From positions 1-6,525 of the forward strand of contig JASLEM010000465.1 in the NCBI GenBank assembly GCA_030151165.1: 6,525 nt of DNA. Reading direction: 5' to 3'. Under the pieces are notes generated by a model, which saw only the letters and a list, made by a program, of their open reading frames with translations, did not search any database and was not told where the DNA came from. This DNA is from Burkholderiaceae bacterium. Lineage in GTDB: Bacteria; Pseudomonadota; Gammaproteobacteria; Burkholderiales; Burkholderiaceae. Shown in pieces: positions 1-5,701 of this stretch (its first letter is position 1; each line of letters begins with the position of its first letter). Made by a program: the position numbers and the translations under genes.

Positions 1-973
1 GTCGTCGCTGGCGTCGCGGGCGACGCCCAGCGACGACGACATCCGCAAGGCCTACCGCAAGCTGGCCCGCAAGTACCACCCCGACGTCAGCAAGGAAGCC
101 GACGCCGACGCGAAGATGCGCGAGATCAACGAGGCGCGCGACGTCCTCCAGGACAAGGAGAAGCGCGCCGCCTACGACCAGCTCGCCGACCACGTCGCCC
201 GCGGCGGCAGCCCCGACGGCGGCTTCCACCCGCCGCCCGGCTGGGACGAGGGCTTCGAGTTCCACCGCGGCCCGCGCGGCCAGGGCGGCGGCCCGGCCGA
301 CCATGCCGACTTCAGCGAGTTCTTCTCGTCGATCTTCGGCAACCGCGGCGGCATGGGTGGCATGGGCGGAGGCATGGGCGGCCAGCCTCGCGGCCCGTAC
401 CGCGAGAAGGGCGAGGATCACCACGCCGCGATCGAGATCTCGCTCGAGGACGCGCTGCACGGCGCCGAGCGTCAGATCTCGCTGCGCGCGCAGGAGATCG
501 ATGCCCAGGGCCGGCCGCAGCTGGTGAACCGCACGCTCGACGTGAAGATCCCGGCCGGCATCCGTCCCGGCCAGAGCATCCGCCTGAGCGGCCAGGGCCT
601 GCCCGGCTACGGCGGCGAGCCGGCGGGCGACCTGTACCTCGAGGTGCGCATCGCGCCGCACAAGCTGTACCGCATCGAGGGCCACGACCTCTACATGACG
701 CTGCCCGTGACGCCCACCGAGGCCGCGCTCGGCGCGAAGGTGACGGTGCCGACGCCCATGGGCGGGCAGGTCGACGTCACCGTGCCCAAGGGCGCGCGCA
801 GCGGCATGAAGCTGCGCCTGAAGGAGCAGGGGCTGCCCGGCAGGACGCCGGGGCACCTGTACCTGCTGATCGAGATCGCGCTGCCGCCGGCCGACACCGA
901 CGCCGCGCGCGCGGCCTACGAGCAGCTCGCGAAGGCGGCGCCGTTCGATCCGCGCAAGAACCTGGGAGCGTGA
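1..973 (+). CDS. cbpA: DnaJ-like co-chaperone CbpA (5' partial)
   Basis: This is a type II J-domain protein (curved DNA-binding protein family) that stimulates the ATPase of DnaK and can bind nucleoid DNA. The gene enters from the left edge; the first whole codon is at 2 and 323 residues are visible. Compared with the family, only about 8-10 N-terminal residues should be missing. In order I see the J-domain with RKAYRKLARKYHPD (HPD codons at 77-85), the helix IV stretch KRAAYDQL, a Gly/Met/Phe-rich linker (visible residues about 60-135), and two C-terminal beta domains from about residue 140, including KIPAGIRPGQSIRLSGQGLP and LPVTPTEAALGAKVTVPTP. There are no CxxCxGxG zinc repeats, which separates it from true DnaJ. 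The gene is followed directly by cbpM, which supports the name. The first 30 bases read oddly against the family: the conserved LGV is lost in frame (see findings). Confidence 0.93.
   Translation, partial: SSLASRATPSDDDIRKAYRKLARKYHPDVSKEADADAKMREINEARDVLQDKEKRAAYDQLADHVARGGSPDGGFHPPPGWDEGFEFHRGPRGQGGGPADHADFSEFFSSIFGNRGGMGGMGGGMGGQPRGPYREKGEDHHAAIEISLEDALHGAERQISLRAQEIDAQGRPQLVNRTLDVKIPAGIRPGQSIRLSGQGLPGYGGEPAGDLYLEVRIAPHKLYRIEGHDLYMTLPVTPTEAALGAKVTVPTPMGGQVDVTVPKGARSGMKLRLKEQGLPGRTPGHLYLLIEIALPPADTDAARAAYEQLAKAAPFDPRKNLGA
352..381 (+). repeat. GGCATGGGYGG micro-repeats in the CbpA linker
   Basis: Three near-identical copies of GGCATGGGYGG lie at about 350-360, 359-369 and 371-381. They encode a Gly-Met tract (GMGGMGGGMGG) in the glycine-rich linker between the J-domain and the C-terminal domains. 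Such a tract fits the flexible G/F region of J-proteins and could vary in length by slippage between strains; the variation is inference. Confidence 0.6.
964..968 (+). promoter_or_regulatory. Shine-Dalgarno site for cbpM
   Basis: GGGAG lies inside the last codons of cbpA, 7 nt before the ATG at 976. It is only 1 nt from the alternative GTG at 970, so it favours the ATG start. Confidence 0.6.
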
Positions 974-975
974 GC

Positions 976-1287
976 ATGAGCCGCGTCCAAACCACCACCA
1001 CCTTCGTCGAGACGACGCCGCTCACGCTGCGCGAGCTCGCGCGCGCCGTCGGCGCCGAGGATCAATGGGTCGTGCAACTCGTCGAGGTCGAGATCCTGCA
1101 CGTCGACACGCCCGACCAGCCGCCCGAGCGCTGGCATTTCCGCAGCGCCGACCTGCAGCGCGCGCTCGCCGCGCGCCGGCTGGAACGCGACTTCGGCGCG
1201 AACCTCGACACCGCCGCGCTGGTCATCGAGCTGCAGTCGGAAGTGCGGCGGATGCGCGCGCTGCTGGGCGCGCACGGGCTCGGCTGA
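976..1287 (+). CDS. cbpM: Chaperone modulator CbpM
   Basis: This 103-aa protein belongs to the CbpM family of small MerR-like helical proteins that bind the J-domain of CbpA and inhibit its co-chaperone and DNA-binding activities. The length fits the family (about 100 aa). Visible features are a helix-turn-helix-like stretch (TLRELARAVGAEDQWVVQLV), the segment WHFRSADLQRALAARRLERD, and a C-terminal helix (ALVIELQSEVRRMRALL) typical of the group. It starts 2 nt after the cbpA stop, so the two genes are almost certainly one transcript. A GTG at 970 overlapping the cbpA stop (GTGA) would add two residues, but the GGGAG at 964-968 is spaced for the ATG at 976. The family assignment rests on protein pattern plus position after cbpA. 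Confidence 0.9.
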   Translation: MSRVQTTTTFVETTPLTLRELARAVGAEDQWVVQLVEVEILHVDTPDQPPERWHFRSADLQRALAARRLERDFGANLDTAALVIELQSEVRRMRALLGAHGLG

Positions 1288-1319
1288 CGCGCCGTCAGGC
1301 CGCGGCCGCCACGAGCCCG
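1275..1319. terminator. Possible bidirectional terminator between cbpM and the dioxygenase gene
   Basis: Two nested perfect inverted repeats span the 7-nt convergent gap. The outer arms are CGGGCTCG (1275-1282) and CGAGCCCG (1312-1319). The inner arms are CTGACG (1284-1289) and CGTCAG (1293-1298) with a 3-nt loop, and they contain the stop codons of both genes. There is no T-tract, so this is not a classic intrinsic terminator. Confidence 0.35.
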
Positions 1320-2005
1320 GGCCACCGCAGGCCCGACGGCAAGTCGCGCGGCCCGAGCAGGAAGTGCAGCACGCGCCGCCGGCTCGTGCCGCTCGCCTTC
1401 GCGGACGCGTGCAGCAGCAGCGGCCGCATCAGCATCGCGCCGCCGCGGTCGACGGGGCACGCCCTCAGCGACGTCGTGCGACGCGCAGCGCGAGCGACCT
1501 CGTCCGACACCCGCCCCGCGCGATGGCTGCCGGGCACGACCAGCAACGGGCCGTCGCGCCCCGTGCAGTCGTCGAGGTGGACGCGGATCGCGACAAGTCG
1601 ATCCAGCACGTGCTCCGGCGGCTGGACATGCCACGTGCCTTCCTTGAACGACCAGCCCGCCAGCGCCGCGTCCTCCACGCGCGCCGCGACGGGGATGCTC
1701 ACGTCCTGGTGGATCGGCACGAGCCAGTTGCGGTCGACCGACTTCTCAAAGGACGTGCACTGCACGGCGACGTGATCGCGCGGCAGCGCCGCGGCGATCC
1801 GCGCGTCGTCGCGCAAGCTGCCGGCGAGCGCGGCGCACCAGGGCTCGGCGAGCAGCGCGCGCGTGCCGACCGTGTCGCGCCTGCCGCCGGCGTCCGCCAG
1901 TGCGAGGTCGATCGCGGCGAGCGCCTCGTCCGACAACACGCCCGGCACGATCGCGAAGCCGTCGCGCGCGAAGTCGCTGGCGAAGGTCGACACGAGCGTC
2001 GTCAT
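1295..2005 (-). CDS. Phytanoyl-CoA dioxygenase family protein
   Basis: This is a 236-aa member of the PhyH branch of Fe(II)/2-oxoglutarate oxygenases, presumably cytoplasmic because I see no signal peptide. The iron ligands appear complete: H99 and D101 in VPIHQDVSIP, and H199 in RPLLLHAS. An Arg run at 209-211, about 11 residues after the distal His, is placed to bind the 2-oxoglutarate carboxylate. The stretches GFAIVPGVLS near the N-terminus and GPLLVVPGSHRAGR in the middle are also typical. The fold and cofactors are well supported, but the substrate is not: members of this family hydroxylate acyl-CoAs, small molecules and natural products. I chose the ATG whose first bases overlap the upstream 89-aa gene's stop (ATGA), which implies translational coupling. 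The frame stays open further upstream, but that part overlaps the neighbouring gene and reads as non-protein-like sequence. Confidence 0.86.
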   Translation of the reverse strand: MTTLVSTFASDFARDGFAIVPGVLSDEALAAIDLALADAGGRRDTVGTRALLAEPWCAALAGSLRDDARIAAALPRDHVAVQCTSFEKSVDRNWLVPIHQDVSIPVAARVEDAALAGWSFKEGTWHVQPPEHVLDRLVAIRVHLDDCTGRDGPLLVVPGSHRAGRVSDEVARAARRTTSLRACPVDRGGAMLMRPLLLHASAKASGTSRRRVLHFLLGPRDLPSGLRWPGLVAAAA

Positions 2006-2271
2006 GTCGTCGCGAAGCAGCCCTGCACGGCGACGAGCAGCGCGTCCTGTTCGGCAGCGTCGGTCGCGCGCAGGCGCGTGAAGCCGCGCACGCCGGCGGG
2101 GCCGAGCTTGACGTCGGCCCAGAGGCCGGTCGGGTCGTCGTGGAAGTGCAGGAACGCCGTCGCGCCGCGGTAGAAGCAGCCCGGCGTGCGCTCGACCAGG
2201 CCGGGCTGGGCGCGCAGGCGTTGCAGCAACGGGGCGATCGTGGCGAGGGTGTCGGGGCCGGCGTGCTTCAT
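2002..2271 (-). CDS. Conserved-looking 89-aa hypothetical protein
   Basis: I do not know a function for this small protein. It has no signal peptide, membrane segment or obvious catalytic motif. The N-terminal half looks helical (TLATIAPLLQRLRAQPGLVE), and the middle reads like a beta-rich core (GCFYRGATAFLHFHDDPTG followed by LWADVKLG), which resembles short uncharacterised proteins I recall from proteobacteria. The frame remains open to 2409, but only the part from the ATG at 2269-2271 looks like protein; before that it is Arg/Ser/His-rich. No clear Shine-Dalgarno precedes the ATG. Its stop overlaps the start of the dioxygenase gene by 4 nt, so the two are likely translated together. It may assist or accompany the dioxygenase, but this is inference from overlap alone. 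Confidence 0.72.
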   Translation of the reverse strand: MKHAGPDTLATIAPLLQRLRAQPGLVERTPGCFYRGATAFLHFHDDPTGLWADVKLGPAGVRGFTRLRATDAAEQDALLVAVQGCFATT

Positions 2272-2328
2272 CGACAGGTCGGGCGGGGTGGATGCGCGCG
2301 AGCATAGCGCGCGTTCGCGAGGATGCGC

Positions 2329-2376
2329 GGCGCGCACGGTTCTCGTAGACTCGCCGCGGCAGCGCGCGTGCGCGCC
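2329..2376. repeat. 9-bp inverted repeat in divergent intergenic region
   Basis: The 152-nt gap (2272-2423) between the 89-aa gene and the divergent secreted-protein gene contains GGCGCGCAC (2329-2337) and its exact reverse complement GTGCGCGCC (2368-2376), 30 nt apart. A weak -10-like TAGACT (2346-2351, plus strand) sits between the arms, with no good -35. On the minus strand TATGCT (2301-2306) is a similarly weak -10-like match. The gap must hold promoters for both directions, but I cannot place them firmly. The GC-rich arms could arise by chance. Confidence 0.35.
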
Positions 2377-2414
2377 ACTTCGCGACGCACGCGGCCACGG
2401 TCCTCGCATCGAAC

Positions 2415-2418
2415 GGAG
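2415..2418 (+). promoter_or_regulatory. Shine-Dalgarno site for the secreted-protein gene
   Basis: GGAG lies 5 nt before the ATG at 2424 and supports that start, which also gives a proper signal peptide. Confidence 0.5.
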
Positions 2419-2423
2419 TTCCC

Positions 2424-2942
2424 ATGCGCCTCAGCCTCGCCGTCCTGGCCGCGTCCATCGCCGTAGCGCTGTCCGCCCTCGCGGGCGTCGCGCGCGCCGC
2501 CGACACCGATCCCGTCGACGCTCTGCAGCCCCTCGCCTTCCTCGCCGGCCATTGCTGGACGGGCACGTTCCCCGGCGGCAAGGGCAGCGACGAGCACTGC
2601 TTCGCGTGGGCGGTCGGCGGCCGCGTGCTGCGCGACACCCACACCGTGCGCGCGCCGGGCCGGCCCGACGCCACCGGCGAATCGACCTACTACGTGAACG
2701 GCGCGACCCACCGCGTCGAGTTCCTCTACGTCGAGAGCGATGGCGGCTTCAGCCGCGGCACGGTCGAGAGCCAGCCTGGCGCGCTCGTCTTCCCCGACAT
2801 GCGCTACACCGAGGGCGACGAGACGCTCACGCTGCGCGCGCGCTGGACGCCGCAAGGCGCCGACGCCTACGAAGCGGCCGAGGCGCAGACGCCGCAGGGC
2901 TGGCAGACGATGTTCCGGCTGGTGATGAAGCGCACGCGTTGA
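2424..2942 (+). CDS. Small exported protein of unknown function
   Basis: This 172-aa precursor starts with a clear Sec signal peptide: MRLS, a hydrophobic core to about residue 22, then ARA with likely cleavage after residue 25. The mature protein (about 147 aa) would be periplasmic or secreted. It begins with a LAFLAGHCWTGTFPGGK segment followed by HCFAW, a pattern I associate with uncharacterised exported proteins of the DUF1579/lipocalin-like kind that have a single beta-rich domain. C44 and C59 are the only cysteines in the mature part and could form a disulfide. Later stretches such as GGFSRGTVES and TLTLRARWTPQGADAYEA look like beta strands and turns. The gene stands alone between two minus-strand units. 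I cannot name a ligand or reaction; the export prediction is firm and the family placement tentative. Confidence 0.85.
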   Translation: MRLSLAVLAASIAVALSALAGVARAADTDPVDALQPLAFLAGHCWTGTFPGGKGSDEHCFAWAVGGRVLRDTHTVRAPGRPDATGESTYYVNGATHRVEFLYVESDGGFSRGTVESQPGALVFPDMRYTEGDETLTLRARWTPQGADAYEAAEAQTPQGWQTMFRLVMKRTR

Positions 2943-2974
2943 GCGCGCCGCCGCCCGCGGCGATCAGGGCGCGC
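2943..2974. terminator. Possible shared terminator hairpin at a convergent junction
   Basis: GCGCGCC (2943-2949) pairs exactly with GGCGCGC (2968-2974), and between them GCCGC (2950-2954) pairs with GCGGC (2957-2961). The structure starts right after the stop of the secreted-protein gene and covers the end of the REC-EAL gene. No T-tract follows on either strand, so activity as a terminator is uncertain. Confidence 0.4.
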
Positions 2975-4199
2975 CGAGCGCCAGGATGCGCGGCTCGTGG
3001 CGACGGATCCAGTCCGGCAGCTCCACGGCCGGCAGCGCGGGCGCGACGAGAAAGCCCTGGCCGACGCCGCAACCGCAATCGCGCACGAGCCGCCAGTCCT
3101 CGACCGTCTCGATGCCTTCGGCCACGGTGACGAGCCCGAGCTGGCGCGCCATCTCGAGCGCCGACTGCAGGATCACGCGCAGGTTGGTGCGCTTGTGCGC
3201 GCCGTGCACGAACGAGCGGTCGATCTTCAGCTCGCTGAACGGGATGCGCGCGAGCTGCTGCATCGACGAGAAGCCGGTCCCGTAGTCGTCGATCGACAGC
3301 CCGAAGCCCTTGAGCCGCAGCCGCGCCAGCACGCCGAGCGCGACGCCCATGCAGTCGACGACGGAGCTCTCGGTGATCTCCAGCACGATCTGGCGCGGCT
3401 CGAGGCCGTGCTGCGCCACCCGCGCGGCGATCTGCTGCACGAGCCCCGGATCCTCCAGCAGCCGCGGCGACAGGTTGATCGCCATCGACAGCTTCAGCCC
3501 GAGCGCGTTCCAGCCCGCCAGCTGCGTCATCGCGCGGCGCATCACCGACAGCGTCAGGTCGCGGATCAGGCCTTCCTGCTCGGCGACGGCGATGAAGCGG
3601 TCGGGGCGGACGTCGCCGAACACGGGATGGCGCCAGCGCGCGAGCGCCTCGACGCCGCAGACCACGCCCTTGGCCATGTCGACCTTGGGCTGGTAGTGGA
3701 CGTCGACCTGCTCCTGCGCGATCGCGCGCGCGAGCTCGGCCGGGTCGATCGGCACCTGCGGCGTGCGGCTGGCGGGCGAGCCGTCGTCGCTGCGCTCGCG
3801 GTCGAGCCCCTCGAACGCCTCGCGCAGCGACGCGCCGGTCAGCGGCTTGCGGATGCCGGCCAGCACCGGCATGCCCAGGTTGCGCGCCATCGTCTCGACG
3901 GTGTTGATCAGCACCACCTCGCGGCTGGACGCCACGATCAGCGGCACGAGCAGGCCGCGCTGGTGGAGCTGCTCGATCAGCTCGACGCCGTCCATCGTCG
4001 GCATCTCGAGGTCGACGATCAGCAGGTCGGGCGGCAGCACGAGCAGCGACATCAGCTCCAGCGCCTCGTCGCCGCTGCCGGCCTCGTAGATCATCTGCAC
4101 GCCCAGTTCGCGGCACAACGCGACGACCTGCATGCGCTGGACGATGTTGTCGTCGACGATCAGCAGCGAGACGATGGCGGAGCCGGCGGACAGGGGCAT
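2964..4199 (-). CDS. RocR-like response regulator with EAL c-di-GMP phosphodiesterase domain
   Basis: This 411-aa protein has a receiver domain (about 10-130) joined by a short Asp/Ser/Pro-rich linker to an EAL domain (about 150-400). In the receiver I see the acidic pair D16/D17, phospho-acceptor D63 in IVDLEMPTMDG, S91/S92 and K118 in RKP. In the EAL domain the catalytic set appears complete: E184 (EALARWRHP), N242 (INLSP), E274 and loop-6 E277 (EITES), D304/D305 (IDDYGTGFSS), K325 (ELKIDRSF), E361 (AEGIET) and Q381 (GQGF). It should therefore hydrolyse c-di-GMP to pGpG under control of phosphorylation. The architecture and length match Pseudomonas RocR (392 aa as I recall). No sensor kinase, GGDEF or DNA-binding domain is present. 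The ATG at 4199 lacks a clear Shine-Dalgarno. It lies 46 nt after the DUF1415 gene and may share its transcript. Confidence 0.93.
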   Translation of the reverse strand: MPLSAGSAIVSLLIVDDNIVQRMQVVALCRELGVQMIYEAGSGDEALELMSLLVLPPDLLIVDLEMPTMDGVELIEQLHQRGLLVPLIVASSREVVLINTVETMARNLGMPVLAGIRKPLTGASLREAFEGLDRERSDDGSPASRTPQVPIDPAELARAIAQEQVDVHYQPKVDMAKGVVCGVEALARWRHPVFGDVRPDRFIAVAEQEGLIRDLTLSVMRRAMTQLAGWNALGLKLSMAINLSPRLLEDPGLVQQIAARVAQHGLEPRQIVLEITESSVVDCMGVALGVLARLRLKGFGLSIDDYGTGFSSMQQLARIPFSELKIDRSFVHGAHKRTNLRVILQSALEMARQLGLVTVAEGIETVEDWRLVRDCGCGVGQGFLVAPALPAVELPDWIRRHEPRILALGAP

Positions 4200-4245
4200 G
4201 GGGTGAGTTTGCGCGGTTCGTCGGCCGAAGGAAAGTCGGGGAACC

Positions 4246-4884
4246 TCAGCTTGCAGCGGAAGACGGCGGCGCGACCTCGGCCGCCGCGTCGTCCTCCCAC
4301 TGCCGGCGCACGGCGGCCCAGCCCTCGGGGCCGAGCTTCTCGAGCGTCTCCATGTTGCGCTCGAAGATGGCCTCGGCCTCGGGGAACGCCGCCACGGCGC
4401 GGTCGACGCTCTCCTCGCGCAGCAGGTGCAGCGTCGGGTACGGCGAGCGGTTGGTGGCGTTGGTGATGTCGTCGGGCTCGGTGTCGGCGAACTGGAACTT
4501 CGGGTGGAAGCTTGCGACCTGCAGGATGCCGTCGAGGTTCATGTCCTCGACCGCGGCGTCGGCCAGCTCGAGGAAGTCGTTGAAGTCCTCGAAGTCGGTC
4601 AATACCCGGGGGTGTATCACCATCGTCGTGTCGACCTGCGCGGGCTCCGTGTCGGCCAGGCGCTGCAGCTCGACGACCAGCGTCGCGAGCAGCGTCTCGG
4701 CGTCGGTCGCGTCGCTGAAGACGTAGCGGATCTGGTCCTTCACGTCGACCGCGCGCGCGAACGGGCACAGGTTCAGGCCGATGACGGCGCGGCGCACCCA
4801 GGCGCGCGTCTCGGCGACGGCGAGTTCGGCGGGCACGCCGTGGGGCGAGGCGTCGGCGGTGGAGGCGGAAGCGGGGGTGGTCAT
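4246..4884 (-). CDS. DUF1415 family protein
   Basis: This 212-aa protein matches the pattern I know for DUF1415, a proteobacterial family without an assigned function. Recognisable stretches are WVRRAVIGLNLCPFAR (with C40, the only cysteine), TTMVIHPRVLTDFEDFNDFL, LQVASFHPKFQFAD and NRSPYPTLHLLREESV, in the usual order. The conserved Cys, His and Asn/Arg positions could suggest an enzyme, but this is only a guess. The first 18 residues and the last 15 are low-complexity Ala/Ser/Pro-rich tails. There is no signal peptide, so it should be cytoplasmic. It begins 13 nt after the DUF938 gene's stop, so the two are very likely co-transcribed. GGGA just upstream is a weak ribosome-binding candidate. 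Confidence 0.88.
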   Translation of the reverse strand: MTTPASASTADASPHGVPAELAVAETRAWVRRAVIGLNLCPFARAVDVKDQIRYVFSDATDAETLLATLVVELQRLADTEPAQVDTTMVIHPRVLTDFEDFNDFLELADAAVEDMNLDGILQVASFHPKFQFADTEPDDITNATNRSPYPTLHLLREESVDRAVAAFPEAEAIFERNMETLEKLGPEGWAAVRRQWEDDAAAEVAPPSSAAS

Positions 4885-4897
4885 CGCGGATTCCCGG

Positions 4898-5587
4898 TCA
4901 GGCGGCGGCGGGCGCGGCGCGCTCGAACACCAGCATCATGTTGTTGGACGGCATGTCGACGCGCTCGCGCAGCCGCAGTCCGCAGCGGCCGGCCTCGGCG
5001 ACGACGTCGGCCAGCCGGCGGATGCCCCACGACGGGTCGCGCGACTTGAGCCAGGCGTCGAACTCGAGGTTGCTCGGCGCGGTGGCGCGATCGTCGAGCA
5101 GGTACGGGCCGTAGGTGACGAGCACGCCGCGCGGCGCGAGGTGGCGCTGCACGCCGGCCATCAGCCCGGGCAGCGTGGCCGGCGGGGAGGCGTGCAGCAT
5201 GTTGACGCAGGTGACGGCGTCGAAGTGGCCATCGACGGGCCACGCGTCGGCGCAGACGTCCAGCCGCAGCGGCGCGAGCACGTTGAGTAGCGGCTGGTCG
5301 ACGCGGTTCGCGGCCGCCCGCTCGCCGTCCGACGGCGCGCGCTGGAACGAGTCGTCGGCATGCTCGACGCTCCAGGCGCGGATCGACGGCAGCGCGTCGG
5401 CGTCGAAGTCGGTCGGCTGCCACGTCCAGCCGCGCAGGTGGTGGGCGAACCACGAGACGTGCTGGCCGCTGCCGCTGGCGATCTCGAGCGCGCGCCCGTG
5501 CGCGGGGAGCACGCGTTGCAGCACCTCCAGGATCGGCTGGCGGTTGCGTTCGGCGGCGGGGCTGAAGCGGCGGGTCGAATCGGTCAT
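4898..5587 (-). CDS. DUF938 SAM-dependent methyltransferase
   Basis: This 229-aa protein has a Rossmann-type methyltransferase pattern of the DUF938 family, whose human relative is METTL26; its substrate is not established. Near the N-terminus it has RFSPAAERNRQPILEVL, followed by the SAM-binding motif I ALEIASGSGQHV (about 33-44), then WQPTDFDADAL with the acidic end of strand 2. FDAVTCVNMLHASP corresponds to motif IV and the following loop, and LVTYGPYLLDD plus SNLEFDAWLKSRDPSWGIR are characteristic of this family. The C-terminus ends in a MVFER-type strand as expected. I chose the ATG at 5585-5587 because it gives the family N-terminus; the frame stays open far upstream, but there it runs antisense to dbpA. 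It is the first gene of the minus-strand run with DUF1415 and possibly the REC-EAL gene. Confidence 0.88.
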   Translation of the reverse strand: MTDSTRRFSPAAERNRQPILEVLQRVLPAHGRALEIASGSGQHVSWFAHHLRGWTWQPTDFDADALPSIRAWSVEHADDSFQRAPSDGERAAANRVDQPLLNVLAPLRLDVCADAWPVDGHFDAVTCVNMLHASPPATLPGLMAGVQRHLAPRGVLVTYGPYLLDDRATAPSNLEFDAWLKSRDPSWGIRRLADVVAEAGRCGLRLRERVDMPSNNMMLVFERAAPAAA

Positions 5588-5612
5588 CGAGCGGGCATGT
5601 TGCGCGGGAAAC

Positions 5613-5635
5613 GTGCAGGAGTGCAATCGGGTGCA
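5613..5635. repeat. Three GTGCA direct repeats upstream of the DUF938 gene
   Basis: GTGCA occurs at 5613-5617, 5621-5625 and 5631-5635, with start-to-start distances of 8 and 10 bases. They lie in the 114-nt divergent region (5588-5701), 26-48 nt before the DUF938 start codon. They could be a regulator site or part of the leader, or chance; no known consensus is matched. Confidence 0.25.
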
Positions 5636-5690
5636 GTCATCGTACCCGCCGCCCTCGGTACAAACCCGTGCGTTCGTCCACGGTGTCGCC

Positions 5691-5696
5691 GATAAT
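5691..5696 (+). promoter_or_regulatory. Candidate -10 box for dbpA
   Basis: GATAAT matches the sigma-70 -10 consensus at five of six bases in a GC-rich setting. No good -35 is visible 16-18 bp upstream. Transcription would start about 6-8 nt downstream, at or next to the dbpA ATG (5702), implying a leaderless message. The box contains an in-frame TAA (5693-5695) that rules out any earlier start. Confidence 0.4.
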
Positions 5697-5701
5697 TCGG
5701 A

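Noticed and set aside
970..975. GTG start for cbpM overlapping the cbpA stop
   Set aside because: The Shine-Dalgarno-like GGGAG is only 1 nt away from the GTG but 7 nt from the ATG at 976. It is possible but less likely.
1364..2173. 269-codon plus-strand open frame opposite the dioxygenase gene
   Set aside because: It is Arg/Ala/Val-rich without motifs, while the opposite strand encodes a protein with a complete metal-binding site.
2301..2306. TATGCT as the minus-strand -10 box for the 89-aa gene
   Set aside because: It is a 4/6 match with no -35 partner at the right distance, so it is too weak to list as a promoter.
2006..2674. Upstream extension of the dioxygenase gene to 459 aa
   Set aside because: It overlaps the 89-aa gene and the divergent promoter region and reads as Arg/Ala-rich shadow sequence. 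The ATGA overlap at 2002-2005 marks a natural start.
2827..4116. 429-codon minus-strand open frame overlapping the REC-EAL gene in another frame
   Set aside because: It is Arg/Ala-rich low-complexity sequence, and the overlapping frame has complete receiver and EAL motifs.
2997..4466. 489-codon plus-strand open frame opposite the REC-EAL and DUF1415 genes
   Set aside because: The translation is dominated by Arg, His, Asp, Gln and Leu with no domain, and it lies antisense to well-supported genes. GC-rich codon bias creates such frames.
4160..4768. 202-codon minus-strand frame overlapping the DUF1415 gene
   Set aside because: It is Arg/Gly-rich shadow sequence, and the DUF1415 frame carries the recognisable conserved stretches.
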